Assembly: GCA_013433145.1 (NCBI GenBank)
Contig: CM024183.1
Location: 5,725,703 to 5,789,702, forward strand
Direction of reading: 5' to 3'
Source of the DNA: Ascaris suum
Lineage: Eukaryota > Nematoda > Chromadorea > Rhabditida > Ascarididae
DNA length: 64,000 bases
In this document: positions 13,601 through 25,190 of the stretch, in pieces
How the letters are laid out: every line of letters starts with the position of its first letter
Numbering within the stretch: the stretch's first letter is position 1
The notes under the pieces: model-generated
Seen by the model: the letters and a program-made list of their open reading frames with translations, nothing else
Database searches by the model: none
Told to the model about the DNA's origin: nothing
Made by a program: the position numbers and the translations under genes

Positions 13601-16600
13601 CTATAAATTTCAAAGCATTTTCACCTCGCTGATCTCAGAAAACTTTCGGACAATCCTTTGCTCACATCTTTTCAAACGATATATTCAGGAAAAGAGGACA
13701 GTGGCTATAAGAGAGAGGAGAGAAAGCCTAAGGTAGATAGAGACATGGAATGGAAAACGATTTCTGCCCACAGGCAAAATCCTTCGTACTGTTGCTGCAA
13801 CATAAAACTTCCATAAGGATAAGATCGAAATGAACCAACAATGGTGAATATTTTCCAAAAAGATCTTCACAACCGGCAAATGAAGTAAAAGATGATTGCA
13901 CTCACCTTATAGGTGAAAAGAAGTTTATAGATTTGCGCCATTTCATCCCACCACCTTCGCAGAGAACCAGTTCTCTTCAACATGCCAATGTAGTTGAACA
14001 GCATTATAATAATGTCATCGATATGAGCGAAACCCTCTGAAAATAAAAACTACAGATAATCTTATCACAGTCCTTAAATTTTTGTACTGAAATCAATATC
14101 GTAGAGATTCGCTAAGAGAAAATGTCAACTATTTTTTTGTTTTAGGGTTTTCATCACTTACCCTCTCCACCCCTTTCTCCATTACGCTGATAAGTGCACA
14201 TATCCTTCGATTCTCCCCTTCAATAACGCTGCTTACAGTCACATGATTCTCTCTCAGGTTCAAAACAGACTAGGTCGTACAAGACCTATGACCCTACTAC
14301 AGTATTAAAGCCAAAGCACCTTCGCTGATGTCAATTTCGATCTGAAGGGAGCCAAACCCAGTGGCTGGATAATCACTTCCGCAACATAACCTTGTTATCC
14401 ATGCTCGTTTTTTGAGTGCTGCGTGCAACGATCCAACTCCTTCGTGACCAACAAGATGCGCTGAAATACTCGAGACAATCCTTGAAGGAAATTAGAGTAT
14501 AACCTCTTTCAGAATCTTTGAGGGTTGAAAATTCACCCCAGCTTCAAGCTGCAGCGAGAATACATCATACCTCGGGAATAACAAAAACCATTCGGCAACA
14601 AAAGGAAGGAAGAAAAGAAGAAATGGATGGGTAAAAAATCGGGTCGCTGAATCATTATATACATTTTTCCCATAAACGAGCGAAATCAGATCCTTTCCGA
14701 AAGAAATTCCACGAATCGCTCGTTTCTCGCCGTCTCTGTCTGTAGAATCTTATACTACATGCGACTGTTGTCATGTATCGACTATACATTGCACTATATT
14801 TCGCCACTCATCAGTGGCAGTGAAGCATCCAACAGGCTAGGAGAAACCGGAAACAGATGCCATATCCACCAATTCATCGTTGTAACTTTCATGGTAGCGA
14901 AATGAGATTAAAGGAGAGGCGGAAAAAATGGTTAATGTACACAGCCATCGCATTAGATAGCTTGATATTGCAGAAAAAAAAAACCGCAGAACGCATAAGA
15001 AGCTAGCGAACCTATGAAGTTGGTTGCTTGCGACCTGTAATGTTTCCTATCATCCGGAATCGGGAAACGCAACAACAGCTTACGGATGTCCTGCACCGGT
15101 ACTACCTGAAACATATTCCATTACAGGAACAGTATTGGATAATAAAAGATCGAAATTGAAAAAATTGTAATTGTTCCTCTTAAATGAGGAAGAATTACAA
15201 ACAAAGGTAAATTCCAATTTCACTCCACAATCGCTGTGATATAAGAGAAAATGATAGGGATGAGAAGGAATAAAAGTATTTGATTGTGAACTCGGTCCTA
15301 TCTCACAAAACATTACAAAACATTACAACCTCAGAGTAACGAGACGATCATGTTGAATCAGGAAGTTTAATGTATTTTATTAAGAATGTTGCGGTGAACG
15401 ACCGTGTTGCAACTCAATTTTGCATAGATCGACTTCGGTGATATCTATTCTTCTCTGCGCCATACTATTTCGCTGTTCCTCTATTTCTGTAGTTGCTTAA
15501 TTCAAACCGGTTATCCAGGGTGCATGTTCAGTCTGTGATATTGGTGGGTTTTTATCCGATGTGGGTTCAGTTACCCAATTGTTTGATTAAAACTTCGCTT
15601 CGACTCGAATCGTCTCTTCTCTACAATCAGCCAGCAGTACAACAAAGAATGAAGAAAAAATATCTTAAACATATAAAGCCAACCTCAATTCTTTGTTTGA
15701 GCTGTTCCGTTCCAAGTGGATGCTCATTCCAAATGGGACGCATAACGCCCTTATTTTCAATGCCAGGGAATCCTAGTTGGTTTATGTAGAGTTCAAGATC
15801 ATCGAGACTCTCACGGCCGATTATGCAGACTGTCATACTGAAAAACGAACTATCAACGAGATTAGGAGAGTCAACACAATTTGCCGCTAGCAACTCCGAT
15901 TTGGATTTTCAAAAATCCTTTCCTATTGGGTGATTCAACTTAAAAAAGGTCGATCGCCGACTCATTAGGAAAGAACGAAAAGCGTTTCCCGACCGGAACG
16001 ACTCGGTCAAGCGGTCATCTACCATACTGGTAGATGATGATCGCTTGACTGGAGTTTGTTTTTAATTAACGTAGTATGATACGAGAAACAAGTCTCAAAC
16101 TTGATACAATTTCGACGCGTTGACAGGGAAAAAAAAGATTATTTGAAAATCACGCATTAGCCACTCCTCTCTATATGCCTTCTATTCCTTCTCTCATCCC
16201 TATAAACAACGATTAACGTAAGGTGCATAGATATGAACTGTTCAAGCCAGCATGCTACATCAATGGCCTTGCCAGCTCATCAAACTCATGATCAAATGCG
16301 ATTCAATGCGTTATTTAATTTATTACCTAGGAAATAACGAGAAATGCCCATTATCATTTTGTCATTCTGTTAATGTGATTATGAAGCGTTTTCACGAAGG
16401 TCTGAACGACATTCCGAAGAAATAGATTGTTAAGCCATACAATATAATAAAAGTGAGAAAGTTCACGTGTTTTTTACTGTTTTATTCACTATATGGGACT
16501 GTAATGAGACCGTATATATGCGTCGCTTTAAAGACCTCATACCGCAGTTAAGATAAGTTCGTCCCCCCCCCCCCTACTACGGGTTCCTTGAGCCCATATG

Positions 16601-19600
16601 ACCTTTTCAATCTTCTGTCGAACGAAAAGCACGCACGATGTTCCCAAGTCATTAACTGATCCTTAAGGAGAAAAAATTACCCACGAAAGACTAGTTCCAT
16701 GCATGATTAAGAATATTTTCCAATCAGAACCTAGCTGATCAATAATAACGTTGTCAACTAATAAGTTCCCAGAGTTATTTGTATCCGCAATGAAAGCAAG
16801 GAGGCACAACAGCGGCGGATCAAAGAAAATCAATTCAGCTTACATATTAGCAGAATAGAACGTCTTATGGAAGTGAAGGAGTGCTTCACGCGTGTCGATA
16901 CCTTTCATTTTCGGTTCCTCATACAAAGTCATCTTATTTCCCGTACCAAACTTTAAATAGTCATGGCCACGATGGGAGAGAGACCTGCAAGTCGACTAGC
17001 CGACCTCAATAGGGCGAATTGCACAGTAGTTGCAGAACCAACAGAGGTAATAAGCTATACAGGTCACTAGCATTGATCGTTCTAGCTATCCATAGGGATA
17101 AATCGAAGTGAATAAAATCTGCTTGAAAGCAAAGACCAACAATCCCATGATTATCAGCAAAAACATGGACAGAAGTATGAAACTCTTGTAGTGGTGTGAC
17201 AATCCAGAAATTCTGTGGGAAAATCACCGCAAAACGCAATATTTTAAGTCCACTCTCATGCGCTTTACAAATGAAATAGTTTATTGAAAATCTCATAGGA
17301 ATTTCTAATAGAAGAGCCGTTTAAAAGAAACAAAAAATTAATGTGGATTGAATGTTTTATCGTCTCAAAAAAAAAAAAAAAATCAATGAAATTCAATCAC
17401 ATCATGAACCAAATTCCACAATTCGAAGCCTTATATCCTTTACCTTTTAGTTGGAAGCCTTAACAATTTATGTTAGCATTAACAATTACTTTGTAATTGT
17501 TGATAAAATACTTCGTAGCCAATATCAACATGAACAAACTTAGCCGATAAGAATTTCAAAAAATATTTTCTCCATAGTCCAGGTCTCATCTCCCACTTTC
17601 CTCCTCTTCTTGGCCTGATGAAGATATCCTAAAAACAAATGAAAGGAAGACAGAAATGTCTTAGATCCATCCCTTATCATGTCTCAAATATAATGCGTTG
17701 TCAATTGAAGAATAAACATAAATAAAAACGCACTTCTCCAATTGGTAAACCCTTCTTGAATCCACTTTGTAGTTGTTTTTATTCTCCGAATCGACAGCAT
17801 TTACTTCACGTTCGGTTGCACTCTCTGTGAATTGCGGACTCAGGAAGAATTGTACCAATATATCTAATGCTTTCTATAATAGATAAAACAAATATAATAC
17901 CGCTATACTCAAAGAATTTGATTGCAAAAATGCAAAACCTTAATAAATTAGGTTAATGTACGATTAACAGTAATGATAGTAGAGAGACTGAATTCCCGAG
18001 CAAAGCCGAAATTTGGATCGGTTTTCATTAGACGAAATTTGATAATGGCTTGTTGAAATTTGTTTTCATATGAATGCTTTCGACCGATTACTGATTGCCA
18101 CCTTTCTATCAAAACAGGATTTTATGAAGTACGGGAAGTCTAGAAATCGAACATGTGCCCGATTTCTTCGAAGCCTTGAGGACAATGCTTTAAAGGATAG
18201 TACATGAGCCAAATTTCTTCCTCAAAGGACTACGGTTAGCATGTGAAACACTGTGCTGTGACATTCAGATATTTGGAGATACGCCCCAAAAATGATGTTA
18301 GTCCAGCGGAAAGGAGTGTGATTTTTGAAGTGGAAAAAACGTTGTGAAGGGGAGATTTAGGCTTCGATGCGCATGCTTGAAGGCGGAGAGAGTAAGAACG
18401 ACGGAAGAGTGAGGAAAAGACGGATAGGGGAAAATAAGCACAACATGGCATTTCAAATTCGTTCACACCATGTAAATGATCTAACGTTACACTCGTTTCC
18501 ATAGGACGATGTATAGAGGACATTCACTGCACCATAAGCTTTCAGGAAACATGAGAAGCGGAAGAGGAGAATGCGACTAGAATCTCAGCATGTCCAATGC
18601 TGAGATCCTAGTCGCATTCTACTGCTCGACAATTAGTACCGAGCATTTTTCGAAAACTCTTCGAGTGTTCTTCCTCTACCGCCATCGTTATGGGCAATTT
18701 CCCATTTCCGAAATGACGAGTCTCCTGACTATCATTTCTGCGCTCCACTTTGTTATTTCTTCACTCAAATGTGCAGCTACAAAAAAAAGACACGCAAACT
18801 CAACCTTCAAATGTGCAGGTGCGATATCGAAATAATATCGCGTATGATCGGGAAATGTCGACGCATTAGTCATACCGCCATTCTCCGAAATAAATTTGTT
18901 GTATTCGTTTTCGTTTGGATACTTTTGTGTGCCAAGAAAGAGCATATGCTCACAAAAATGCGCAATACCTGGCAATTCCCATGGATCCGAAAGATGGCCT
19001 ATAAAATTGAGAAAAATTGAATAAATCCGATTTTCTGGCACCAATTCAAAATTGCAAATGGATAATGTCCAATCACCTAAACGAATCGCCAATCAAAGTA
19101 TCGCTAATAATCTCGTTTTCATGATAGAAATCTAAGGAAATATGCGAAATTCTGCCAATAAAATATCCTCGTCATTTAATTATAATTTTAGTGAGCCTAC
19201 TACCACTGCTGAGAATAACAAATGCTTTTTTTGTGATATTTTTGCAACACTCTATTGGATTAAACGACTCTCTGTGGTCATACAAAGTCTATACCTATCC
19301 TATTAGCGCACCTTACTCCTTCACACTGATACGCAGATATACGGTTTTGCCACACGAATAAAGTTTAGAATAATTTCATATTGAAATGAACTGGACCTTG
19401 CACTTATCACAAGAAGCACACATATTTTAAATCAAGTACAGAAAACCTAAATAACTGATAGTCCATTCTATGAAATAGAACAATCAAACATAACTGCTCA
19501 TTAGCTAATAGCCGATAAATAGGTATACATGTGATTGATCACGTGCGATTTAGGGACAGAAATGTTCAGTGCTCGAAACTCCGTTCCACATCAAATATTG

Positions 19601-20044
19601 GATCTCTTATTTATGCAAACAAAACATTTCTCAAGCTCCACCACGAGAGCTCTAGTTTGCGAAAAATTACGAACATGAGCGGAAAAACATTTTGGACGCT
19701 CGAAGCAATATGTGCTTCGGCATGCGTCTTATCATAACCGTCGGCTGTCCACCTACTCAAAAATTAGTTATGAATGGTCTAATTGAAACGACCGACCGAT
19801 TGAATGAATTCTTAAATTTCGTTTTTATCCAAGAGTGCCCCATCGCCAAACTGAATCGCAAATTTTGAGGCACATTTAAGTGGCAATAATCAACGTAGAC
19901 AAAAAACAACTGTGAGGCATAAATGACAGATGTACGATGCGGATTGCTTCTTGTATCTAGCGAATTCCATCGTTCAGCCTATGTAACCAGGAAGTTGAAC
20001 AAACTGCACGGACAGAGAGGGAGAGAGAGAGACAGAGAAGAGGG

Positions 20045-20075
<31 letters not shown>

Positions 20076-20152
20076 AGTGAGAGAGGAGAGAGGAGAGGGA
20101 GAGAGGGAGAGAGAGAGAGGGAGAGAGGGAGAGAGAGAGAGAGGGAGAGAGG

Positions 20153-20184
<32 letters not shown>

Positions 20185-21475
20185 GAGAGAGAGGGAGAGA
20201 GAGGAGGGAGAGAGAGAGAGGGAGAGAGGGAGAGAAACACGCCAACAAATACAAGCGATCAGCACATAAAAAAAAAAAAACAGCCGTTATGCGCTTCTGA
20301 AAAAATTTGCAAAAGTGAATGAAGCATTTGCTCACTTTGGTTGCTATTATACACGTAAAATTGTCATAATATAAATAAATTTTATTGATAATAATCGAAA
20401 AATAATCGTTTGTTTAATAAAACGAAACGGGGCGATCATTTTCGATCAGATATATTTAGCGAAAAATAAAAAAGGCAAAAAGTTCACTCACCAATTCCAA
20501 CCGCAATGGCAGCACCGCTTTTATCAGTACTCTCATCACTCACTAAGAGGACGCGGAGACCATTCGCTAATAAAAGACCGCGGTACTGAAAATAAAACAT
20601 GCCAGCACATCTTTTTTTAGTAGAATATCGCTCGCAAAGCAGATTCGCTGTCTCTTCGAGACTTAGAAGAAAGACAAAGAGAGGACTGAAAAATGAACCT
20701 CAACTGAAAGAAAGAGAAGATCCTATTTCAGTATGAAGGCTCCTAGAAATAGAGACCCTCCGAACACAAAAATTCTGTAAATAGAATTTGTTGCACCCCC
20801 TCTCCCCTCCCCAAACTGCAGCCGGTCTTCTAATCGTGTGTGTAATTAATTCCTCGCCAATATTGTCGAAAGGCGCACCAATTCTCATCAAAACTCTAAT
20901 GGGACATGAATCCAATGAACCCGAACTGGGAAAGCGAACTAGCAGAATCCGATGGTCATTTTCAAGTGCACCACGTATCTACTACAACTTTTTTCGCACA
21001 TGTTATATCACCTCAATTTCTTGGTCCACCACCTTAGCAGCATAGTGGACCTGAGAAGATTCGACTATACGAGCAAAGTTCTTTTGGATTTGCAACTTTC
21101 GTCTTTGAATATGACGGAAAAACTTATGAGAGGCGTGGGCGGGCGCGATTAAAAATAGATTTGAGTAAGCATTATAGTATAGCGGCAATTGTTCTAGATC
21201 ATATTCGCTGCGATAGCTCCAACAGGTATTGCGACAAAATTAACCCTCCCCCCCCCCTCCTCCACTGTCTATGCCACCTCAAACTTTAAAAAACACAATA
21301 CCTGTGGTGAAAGCTCATTCCAAAAGACCAAAAAACCATACAACTACCTCACAAAGAAGGTTGAAGACATGGAGGATACAATGCGACATTTAAAACTATA
21401 AAAATCATTTCATAAAGTACTCACCTCCCGTTTATCTTCCGGTGATTTTGTTATTTTGAAGCGTTCTTTGATCAT
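4331..21475 (-). CDS. IDE: Insulin-degrading enzyme (M16A zinc metalloprotease), complete 21-exon gene
   Basis: I assembled this gene exon by exon on the minus strand. Exons, in gene order: 21425-21475, 20492-20585, 18805-18998, 17734-17873, 16844-16984, 15684-15837, 15012-15105, 14320-14460, 13906-14036, 13411-13600, 12940-12995, 11762-11874, 10479-10650, 9948-10107, 9209-9361, 8423-8514, 8029-8143, 6931-7098, 6066-6190, 5235-5382, 4331-4644. All 20 introns are GT-AG and every phase matches, giving 2946 nt (981 codons plus stop). Human IDE counted from its internal Met42 is of similar length. The protein carries the inverted zinc motif HFCEH (residues 62-66) and the third zinc ligand E143 in REVNAVDSE, with the same 81-residue spacing as in human IDE. 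It also has the C-domain substrate-binding motif LRTKEQLGY (R781, Y788). Family members cleave insulin, amyloid-beta and other short peptides inside a closed chamber, mainly in the cytosol. There is no clear signal peptide in this model. The last ~40 residues do not resemble the usual IDE C-terminus, so the 3' end is the least certain part. Confidence 0.92.
5235..5382 (-). CDS. IDE: IDE exon 20 (residues 829-878)
   Basis: Encodes [20 protein letters not shown] followed by [20 protein letters not shown]; the RLxKPKKL motif is typical of IDE. Donor GTATTT, phase 1. Confidence 0.92.
6066..6190 (-). CDS. IDE: IDE exon 19 (residues 787-828)
   Basis: Encodes [20 protein letters not shown] with Y788, the conserved substrate-contacting Tyr, then [11 protein letters not shown]. 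Human [20 protein letters not shown] aligns without gaps. Confidence 0.92.
6931..7098 (-). CDS. IDE: IDE exon 18 (residues 731-787)
   Basis: Starts [16 protein letters not shown], aligned residue for residue with human VYQQRNEVHNNC. Then [21 protein letters not shown]781 is the conserved chamber residue; the Gly of LGY is split by the intron. Confidence 0.88.
8029..8143 (-). CDS. IDE: IDE exon 17 (residues 693-731)
   Basis: Encodes [20 protein letters not shown] and [14 protein letters not shown]. The ORF is open further upstream, but the acceptor at tcattcag gives exactly the human segment length (39 residues) to the LPxxG turn. Confidence 0.8.
8423..8514 (-). CDS. IDE: IDE exon 16 (residues 662-692)
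   Basis: Encodes [20 protein letters not shown] ending IDEQ; the HIEALVHGN segment is nearly identical to human HIEALLHGN. Phase 0 at GTTAGG. Confidence 0.92.
9209..9361 (-). CDS. IDE: IDE exon 15 (residues 611-662)
   Basis: Encodes [20 protein letters not shown] and [17 protein letters not shown]; matches human [20 protein letters not shown]. Acceptor tttttgcag, donor GTAAGA. Confidence 0.9.
9948..10107 (-). CDS. IDE: IDE exon 14 (residues 558-611)
   Basis: Encodes [20 protein letters not shown] and [19 protein letters not shown]; matches human AGLSYDLQ...VKGYNDKQPILL. Donor GTATGT, phase 1. Confidence 0.9.
10479..10650 (-). CDS. IDE: IDE exon 13 (residues 500-557)
   Basis: Encodes [20 protein letters not shown] and then [20 protein letters not shown], first strands of the C-terminal half (human [20 protein letters not shown]). 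Donor GTGATA, phase 0. Confidence 0.9.
11762..11874 (-). CDS. IDE: IDE exon 12 (residues 463-500, inter-lobe linker)
   Basis: Encodes [20 protein letters not shown], then [17 protein letters not shown], equivalent to human LPTKNEFIPTNFEILPL. This is the linker between the two halves. Phase 2 donor GTACGT. Confidence 0.9.
12940..12995 (-). CDS. IDE: IDE exon 11 (residues 444-462)
   Basis: A 56-nt exon encoding [18 protein letters not shown], matching the human D-x-x-x-x-WYGTQYK loop. Recognised by phase and the WY-TEY pattern. Confidence 0.88.
13411..13600 (-). CDS. IDE: IDE exon 10 (residues 381-444)
   Basis: Encodes [20 protein letters not shown] and later [20 protein letters not shown], matching the human LRPENVRVAIVSKSFEG strand. 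Ends in phase 1 before GTGCGA. Confidence 0.9.
13906..14036 (-). CDS. IDE: IDE exon 9 (residues 337-380)
   Basis: Encodes [20 protein letters not shown] and continues to [18 protein letters not shown]. Aligns with the human helix before FKDKERP. Strong donor GTGAGT, phase 0. Confidence 0.9.
14320..14460 (-). CDS. IDE: IDE exon 8 (residues 290-337)
   Basis: Encodes [20 protein letters not shown], the second N-terminal lobe with the LxGHEGxGSL motif. The reading stays open a little past the chosen donor GTGCTT, which is required for the phase-1 join restoring SEEGFAHID. Confidence 0.88.
15012..15105 (-). CDS. IDE: IDE exon 7 (residues 259-290)
   Basis: Encodes [18 protein letters not shown], aligning to the human VPIKDIRNLYVTFPIPD segment, then [12 protein letters not shown]. 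The donor GTTCGC is weaker than its neighbours but the phase-1 join to HLVGHEG is exact. Confidence 0.87.
15684..15837 (-). CDS. IDE: IDE exon 6 (residues 207-258)
   Basis: Encodes [18 protein letters not shown]; the GRESLDDL segment is almost identical in animal IDE. Continues to [14 protein letters not shown]. Acceptor gtttttcag, donor GTTGGC, phase 0. Confidence 0.92.
16001..16055. repeat. Imperfect inverted repeat in IDE intron
   Basis: gtcaagcggtcatctacca (16006-16024) pairs with 16028-16049 with one G-T wobble and a 3-nt bulge. Outer actc/gagt extends the stem. It lies in the intron between IDE exons 5 and 6. Confidence 0.8.
16844..16984 (-). CDS. IDE: IDE exon 5 (residues 160-206)
   Basis: Encodes [26 protein letters not shown] is a hallmark of IDE-type M16 proteases. 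It ends in [10 protein letters not shown] with phase 2, donor GTAAGC. Confidence 0.92.
17734..17873 (-). CDS. IDE: IDE exon 4 (residues 114-160, third zinc ligand)
   Basis: Encodes [15 protein letters not shown], then [11 protein letters not shown] with E143 as third zinc ligand, then RRVYQLEK. The donor splits the last Lys codon (AA|G), which fixes the join to exon 5. Confidence 0.92.
18568..18620. repeat. Near-perfect inverted repeat, 24-bp arms, 5-nt loop
   Basis: Arms 18568-18591 and 18597-18620 pair at 23 of 24 positions around gtcca. It lies in the intron between IDE exons 3 and 4. Confidence 0.9.
18805..18998 (-). CDS. IDE: IDE exon 3 (residues 49-113, HxxEH active site)
   Basis: Carries [19 protein letters not shown]62 and H66 are zinc ligands and E65 is the catalytic base. 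Then follow [19 protein letters not shown] and the helix ending AHLK. Donor GTTGAG; phase 0. Confidence 0.93.
20011..20233. repeat. (GA)n-rich array in IDE intron 2
   Basis: About 220 bp of GAGAGA interspersed with GGGAGA units on the plus strand, so CT-rich on the IDE sense strand. Apparent ER- and SL-repeat proteins here are artefacts. Confidence 0.98.
20492..20585 (-). CDS. IDE: IDE exon 2 (residues 18-49)
   Basis: Encodes [17 protein letters not shown] followed by [14 protein letters not shown], the first beta strands of the catalytic N-domain. Acceptor tattttcag, donor GTGAGT; leaves in phase 1. Confidence 0.9.
21425..21475 (-). CDS. IDE: IDE exon 1 (start codon, residues 1-17)
   Basis: Begins [17 protein letters not shown]; the KSPEDKRE segment is the conserved IDE start region. 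An in-frame reading continues upstream to an acceptor-like ttttcag ending at 21498, so the mRNA may begin at 21497 after leader trans-splicing, or an unseen upstream exon may join there. Donor GTGAGT follows 21425; phase 0. Confidence 0.8.
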
Positions 21476-21497
21476 ATCGGCCAATAAATCGATTAGA

Positions 21498-21510
21498 CTG
21501 AAAACGATCG
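21498..21510 (-). promoter_or_regulatory. Splice-acceptor sequence just upstream of IDE ATG
   Basis: The sequence cgatcgttttcag on the minus strand ends 22 nt before the IDE start codon. It may accept a trans-spliced leader or an upstream coding exon; the sequence alone does not decide. Confidence 0.4.
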
Positions 21511-22026
21511 GGAATACAATCGTTACGATAAATAAGACTTCACAACGAATCCGAAATAATCGAAATTTTTTATCGATCTCCATAAGTTAGTACTAGAGAA
21601 TTATTTCCGTTCTAATAGTAGCTTGATGTTGTTCACTGACTGTGTCTTAAAGAGCGGTTACTGCAAAACGCATCAACTCCGACCATTCAAGTCATTCTCA
21701 AAATGCATTTTACGGTTTCTTTTAACCGCTTTTTTTTCGTTAAAGTTCTTCCTTGTTAGTTCTTCCTTGTTGAACTTCACTAAAATATCGCAGTTTAGAG
21801 GGATGGCAAAATCGCCTCGATGCACTCTCACTATGAACAACATCTCGCCTGGTCGAAGCCTGAAAATTTCTTCAAATCTTAAGTGCCATCAGATGAGAGG
21901 ATGTTGCTGCTATTCGTTTTTCGCCACAAACAGTAGAGCGAAAAGGATGGAAAGCAATCATATGGTAAAAGGGGGGTGCAAAGCATAGATAAAGCAATGA
22001 AGAGGGCTTTTCTCGAGGCTGGTAAT

Positions 22027-22064
22027 GGGGGGGGGTTGAATGGTTGGCGGGGGGGAGGGGGGGT
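22027..22064 (+). repeat. Guanine-run cluster ~550 bp upstream of IDE start
   Basis: Three long G runs (9, 8 and 7 bases) with short spacers on the plus strand, the template strand for IDE. Confidence 0.85.
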
Positions 22065-23480
22065 AGAAGGCAATGTGGGATTTCTGTGAGTTGATACATG
22101 GCTTTTTGATATATCTTTAAAAAGTACGACATCAGATGTAAACCGTACATGATAAGTGGGATAGAAAAACTTTTGAAATTTCCTTGGCAATCAATATATA
22201 CTGGAGTAAAAAAAAGCGATTCGTAGGAATGAATGGTTCTACGTGGCTTATTGACAGCTGCTGCATAGCCCATATAGCACATAGATAAGAACAATTACAC
22301 AAATTAAAAACGACCGCATATGACGATAATTTCAATGGTCTCGAAGCAAACGATTCTCCTATTGGGCTGTATTGACGCAGCTAAGAGCTACTCGCATTTT
22401 ATGGTCTTTCCACTTCTCGAATTTGAGTAGAAAATCTTTAGAATTTCAAAAAAAAAAAAAGAAAATTTCACGAAATTTGTGATTCTTTTACGATTATCAG
22501 CATTCTTGCATATCCTCCCAACCCCTCTCCCCAGTGAACATTCTACTTGCTTTGAATCACTGCACGTACGTTCCATCCCAAAACCTCCTCTATTCTAATT
22601 TCATTACAAAGGACAACTATCGACCAACAATGTGACTTTGGGACATAGGTAAACTCCAAAATGTAGTGTGTGCAAGCGTATCTTGATAGGGCTACACAGT
22701 GCAAGCTATAAACACGAACGATCATCTACCATTCGAACGTTTCACTGAAAGCAAGACCCCTTTTTTTCACAGTCAAATGGCGTCCGATGATTTTATCGTA
22801 TTCCTGTGTTTATAAGCCTCAAGGGTAGTATTTTTCACAACTTTGCAATGCCGATTTCTACTCCGCATTCAGCTTATCTAAGGTAAAGGAACGGGCATTC
22901 GGACTGAATAGTAAATTATGTCACTCGGAAATTGAGAAATGGGCATATACTCATGATAAAATAGGAATGAATTAAATAGCGTTTAGCATGAAAGGTGTTG
23001 AAATTAAGTGAGAAGCTTATTTCCGCGAATAATTTTACACCAGTGTTATGTATCCTCAAAATCGACGAATATTTGAGGGGATTTATGGAGAATGAGCTTT
23101 TATAAATTAGTTAATATTGTAGTTGAGTAGTTTCGCTGTAACGATTTTACCGGCGAAAAATGATGAAAACAACTCAAATGAATTGAAAACGATAAAAACA
23201 TAAATGACGAACACATTATCAGTTGAGTTTGTAAGGACATAAAAATAAAGAAATGAAGTTTTAAAGGAAAAAAAAACCCTTACAAGATACACCCTGAAAA
23301 GATAATAAACAAGCAGAAGAAAAAACTAACTACACTTTCACTCATGGAATCACATATAACATTATAAATTAAGGTGATGTTAGCATGCTAGGTGATCTTA
23401 TTGTTGAGTTCACATCATAACTTATTCAATTCCATAGATTTGTTGTTCGTTGATGTTTTGTTGAAAACAACACAACGACA

Positions 23481-23502
23481 AACCAACCAACCAACCAACC
23501 AA
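23481..23502. repeat. (ACCA)n short tandem repeat
   Basis: Five accaacca-type units in gene-free DNA. Confidence 0.95.
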
Positions 23503-24947
23503 TCCGTTCAGCAACCGTCACATACGATTCAAAAAAGAAATCAATGAACGCATTTGTCAGTTTGAAAGTAATTTACTATTTTTGCTATAAATTTGCATAT
23601 ATAAATTTTTTGATGCATATATAAATATCTTACATATGTAATTTGCATCTTGTATTGTGCCTGATTCAGGGATATTTTGCAACAATTTCAGTGAATCCAT
23701 CCAACTAAAATTTATTTCTGTTACTATAAAGTATAAAACTTGAAAAGACCTGTAAATCTGAAAATTATTGAAGTTAACTGTGAGAAGTTTATTGGTACCG
23801 CTTATTGCTTAGGATAGATTCAGTTCCACTGGGATATATGCTCCATTTCGAAATTGTGTTATGAGTTTATTGTCTGGCAGGACCTATCTATAATCGTATA
23901 TCGGATTGTACTCACTAAAAACTTGATAAGGTTACAATTACTATACAATTCTATAGTTGTAGAGGACTTCATCTGTGGAAAGCAGCATGTTCTGCGAAAT
24001 ATCTTTCTTTTTTTTAAAAGATTATCCAGAATTTTCGATCCATGTAAGCATAATAAAGATCGATAAATGCACTCATATATATGTGATTTGCTTTCATAGT
24101 TTATGAAAAACGCTTGATCAGCGATCTATGTTGTTGGGAGAGAAATTTTACGAGCAATTTTTATCACCATAACAACTGCTTCAATTTCGGCCACTATCGA
24201 ATTGAAATTTTCTCTTTTTGAGTGCTAAAAAATTTTTCAACCATGATAAAAATTTCCTTATATATGTTTTAATTCAATAATAATTGTCGAGATAATTTTA
24301 ATTCAAAATTTTTTAACGCTATACTTCAAATAACAATGAGTGAATAATAATGCAAGAGCAACTCTTTGTAATTGCATATTGCAAAAAGCATATAATGCTA
24401 ATTCGTTCAACCAATAAGTCATGCACTGATGTTTTCGTCTATAAAATTTCCCTTTGATTTTCTCTTCTATTTTTGTTGCGCTTACTTCACTTTTATCTCT
24501 ATATCGTTTCCGTTTTAAGTGATTGTTTGCCTTTTTTTTCTTCTTTTTTTGGTTCCACTTAATTGTCATCCTCTCTATTATCTTCGTTTTTTTTTTTTTT
24601 CAACAATAGACTTTCTTTCCTTTCGGTGTGGAAAAAAAAAACCTTTTTTCTTTGCTATCTTCTTTTCTCTTTTGCAATTAGTTATCTCATCGTTTGCTGT
24701 TTAAACTTAATGTCTGTATAGTTGAATTCTTGAAAATTTAAGACATCATTTGTCGACCCTATAAAATATCAACTCTATTCTGTCTTCGAGTAAATTTGCA
24801 TAATTTTAGCATGCGATTATTGCGTTCTTCTCACCCTCCTCACCTTTAACTTAAGCGCTTTGGAAAACAAAATCAATTTTGAAAAAAAAAACGCTCAAAT
24901 GTTGATTATAAAAACTCCCTTTCATACCAAAAAAATTCTCATTACCC

Positions 24948-25190
<243 letters not shown>

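Noticed and set aside
17577..17633. Acceptor-like tttttag followed by open sequence after IDE exon 4
   Set aside because: In the frame required by exon 4 it meets a stop. Joining exon 4 to the KFGTGN exon restores a split Lys and the family sequence.
19923..20335. Arg/Glu- or Ser/Leu-repeat proteins
   Set aside because: These arise from the GA microsatellite in IDE intron 2 and have no exon signals.
21872..22294. 140-codon minus-strand frame upstream of IDE
   Set aside because: Much of it is Pro/His coded by the G/C runs. It has no similarity to an IDE N-terminus and no donor in a usable phase.
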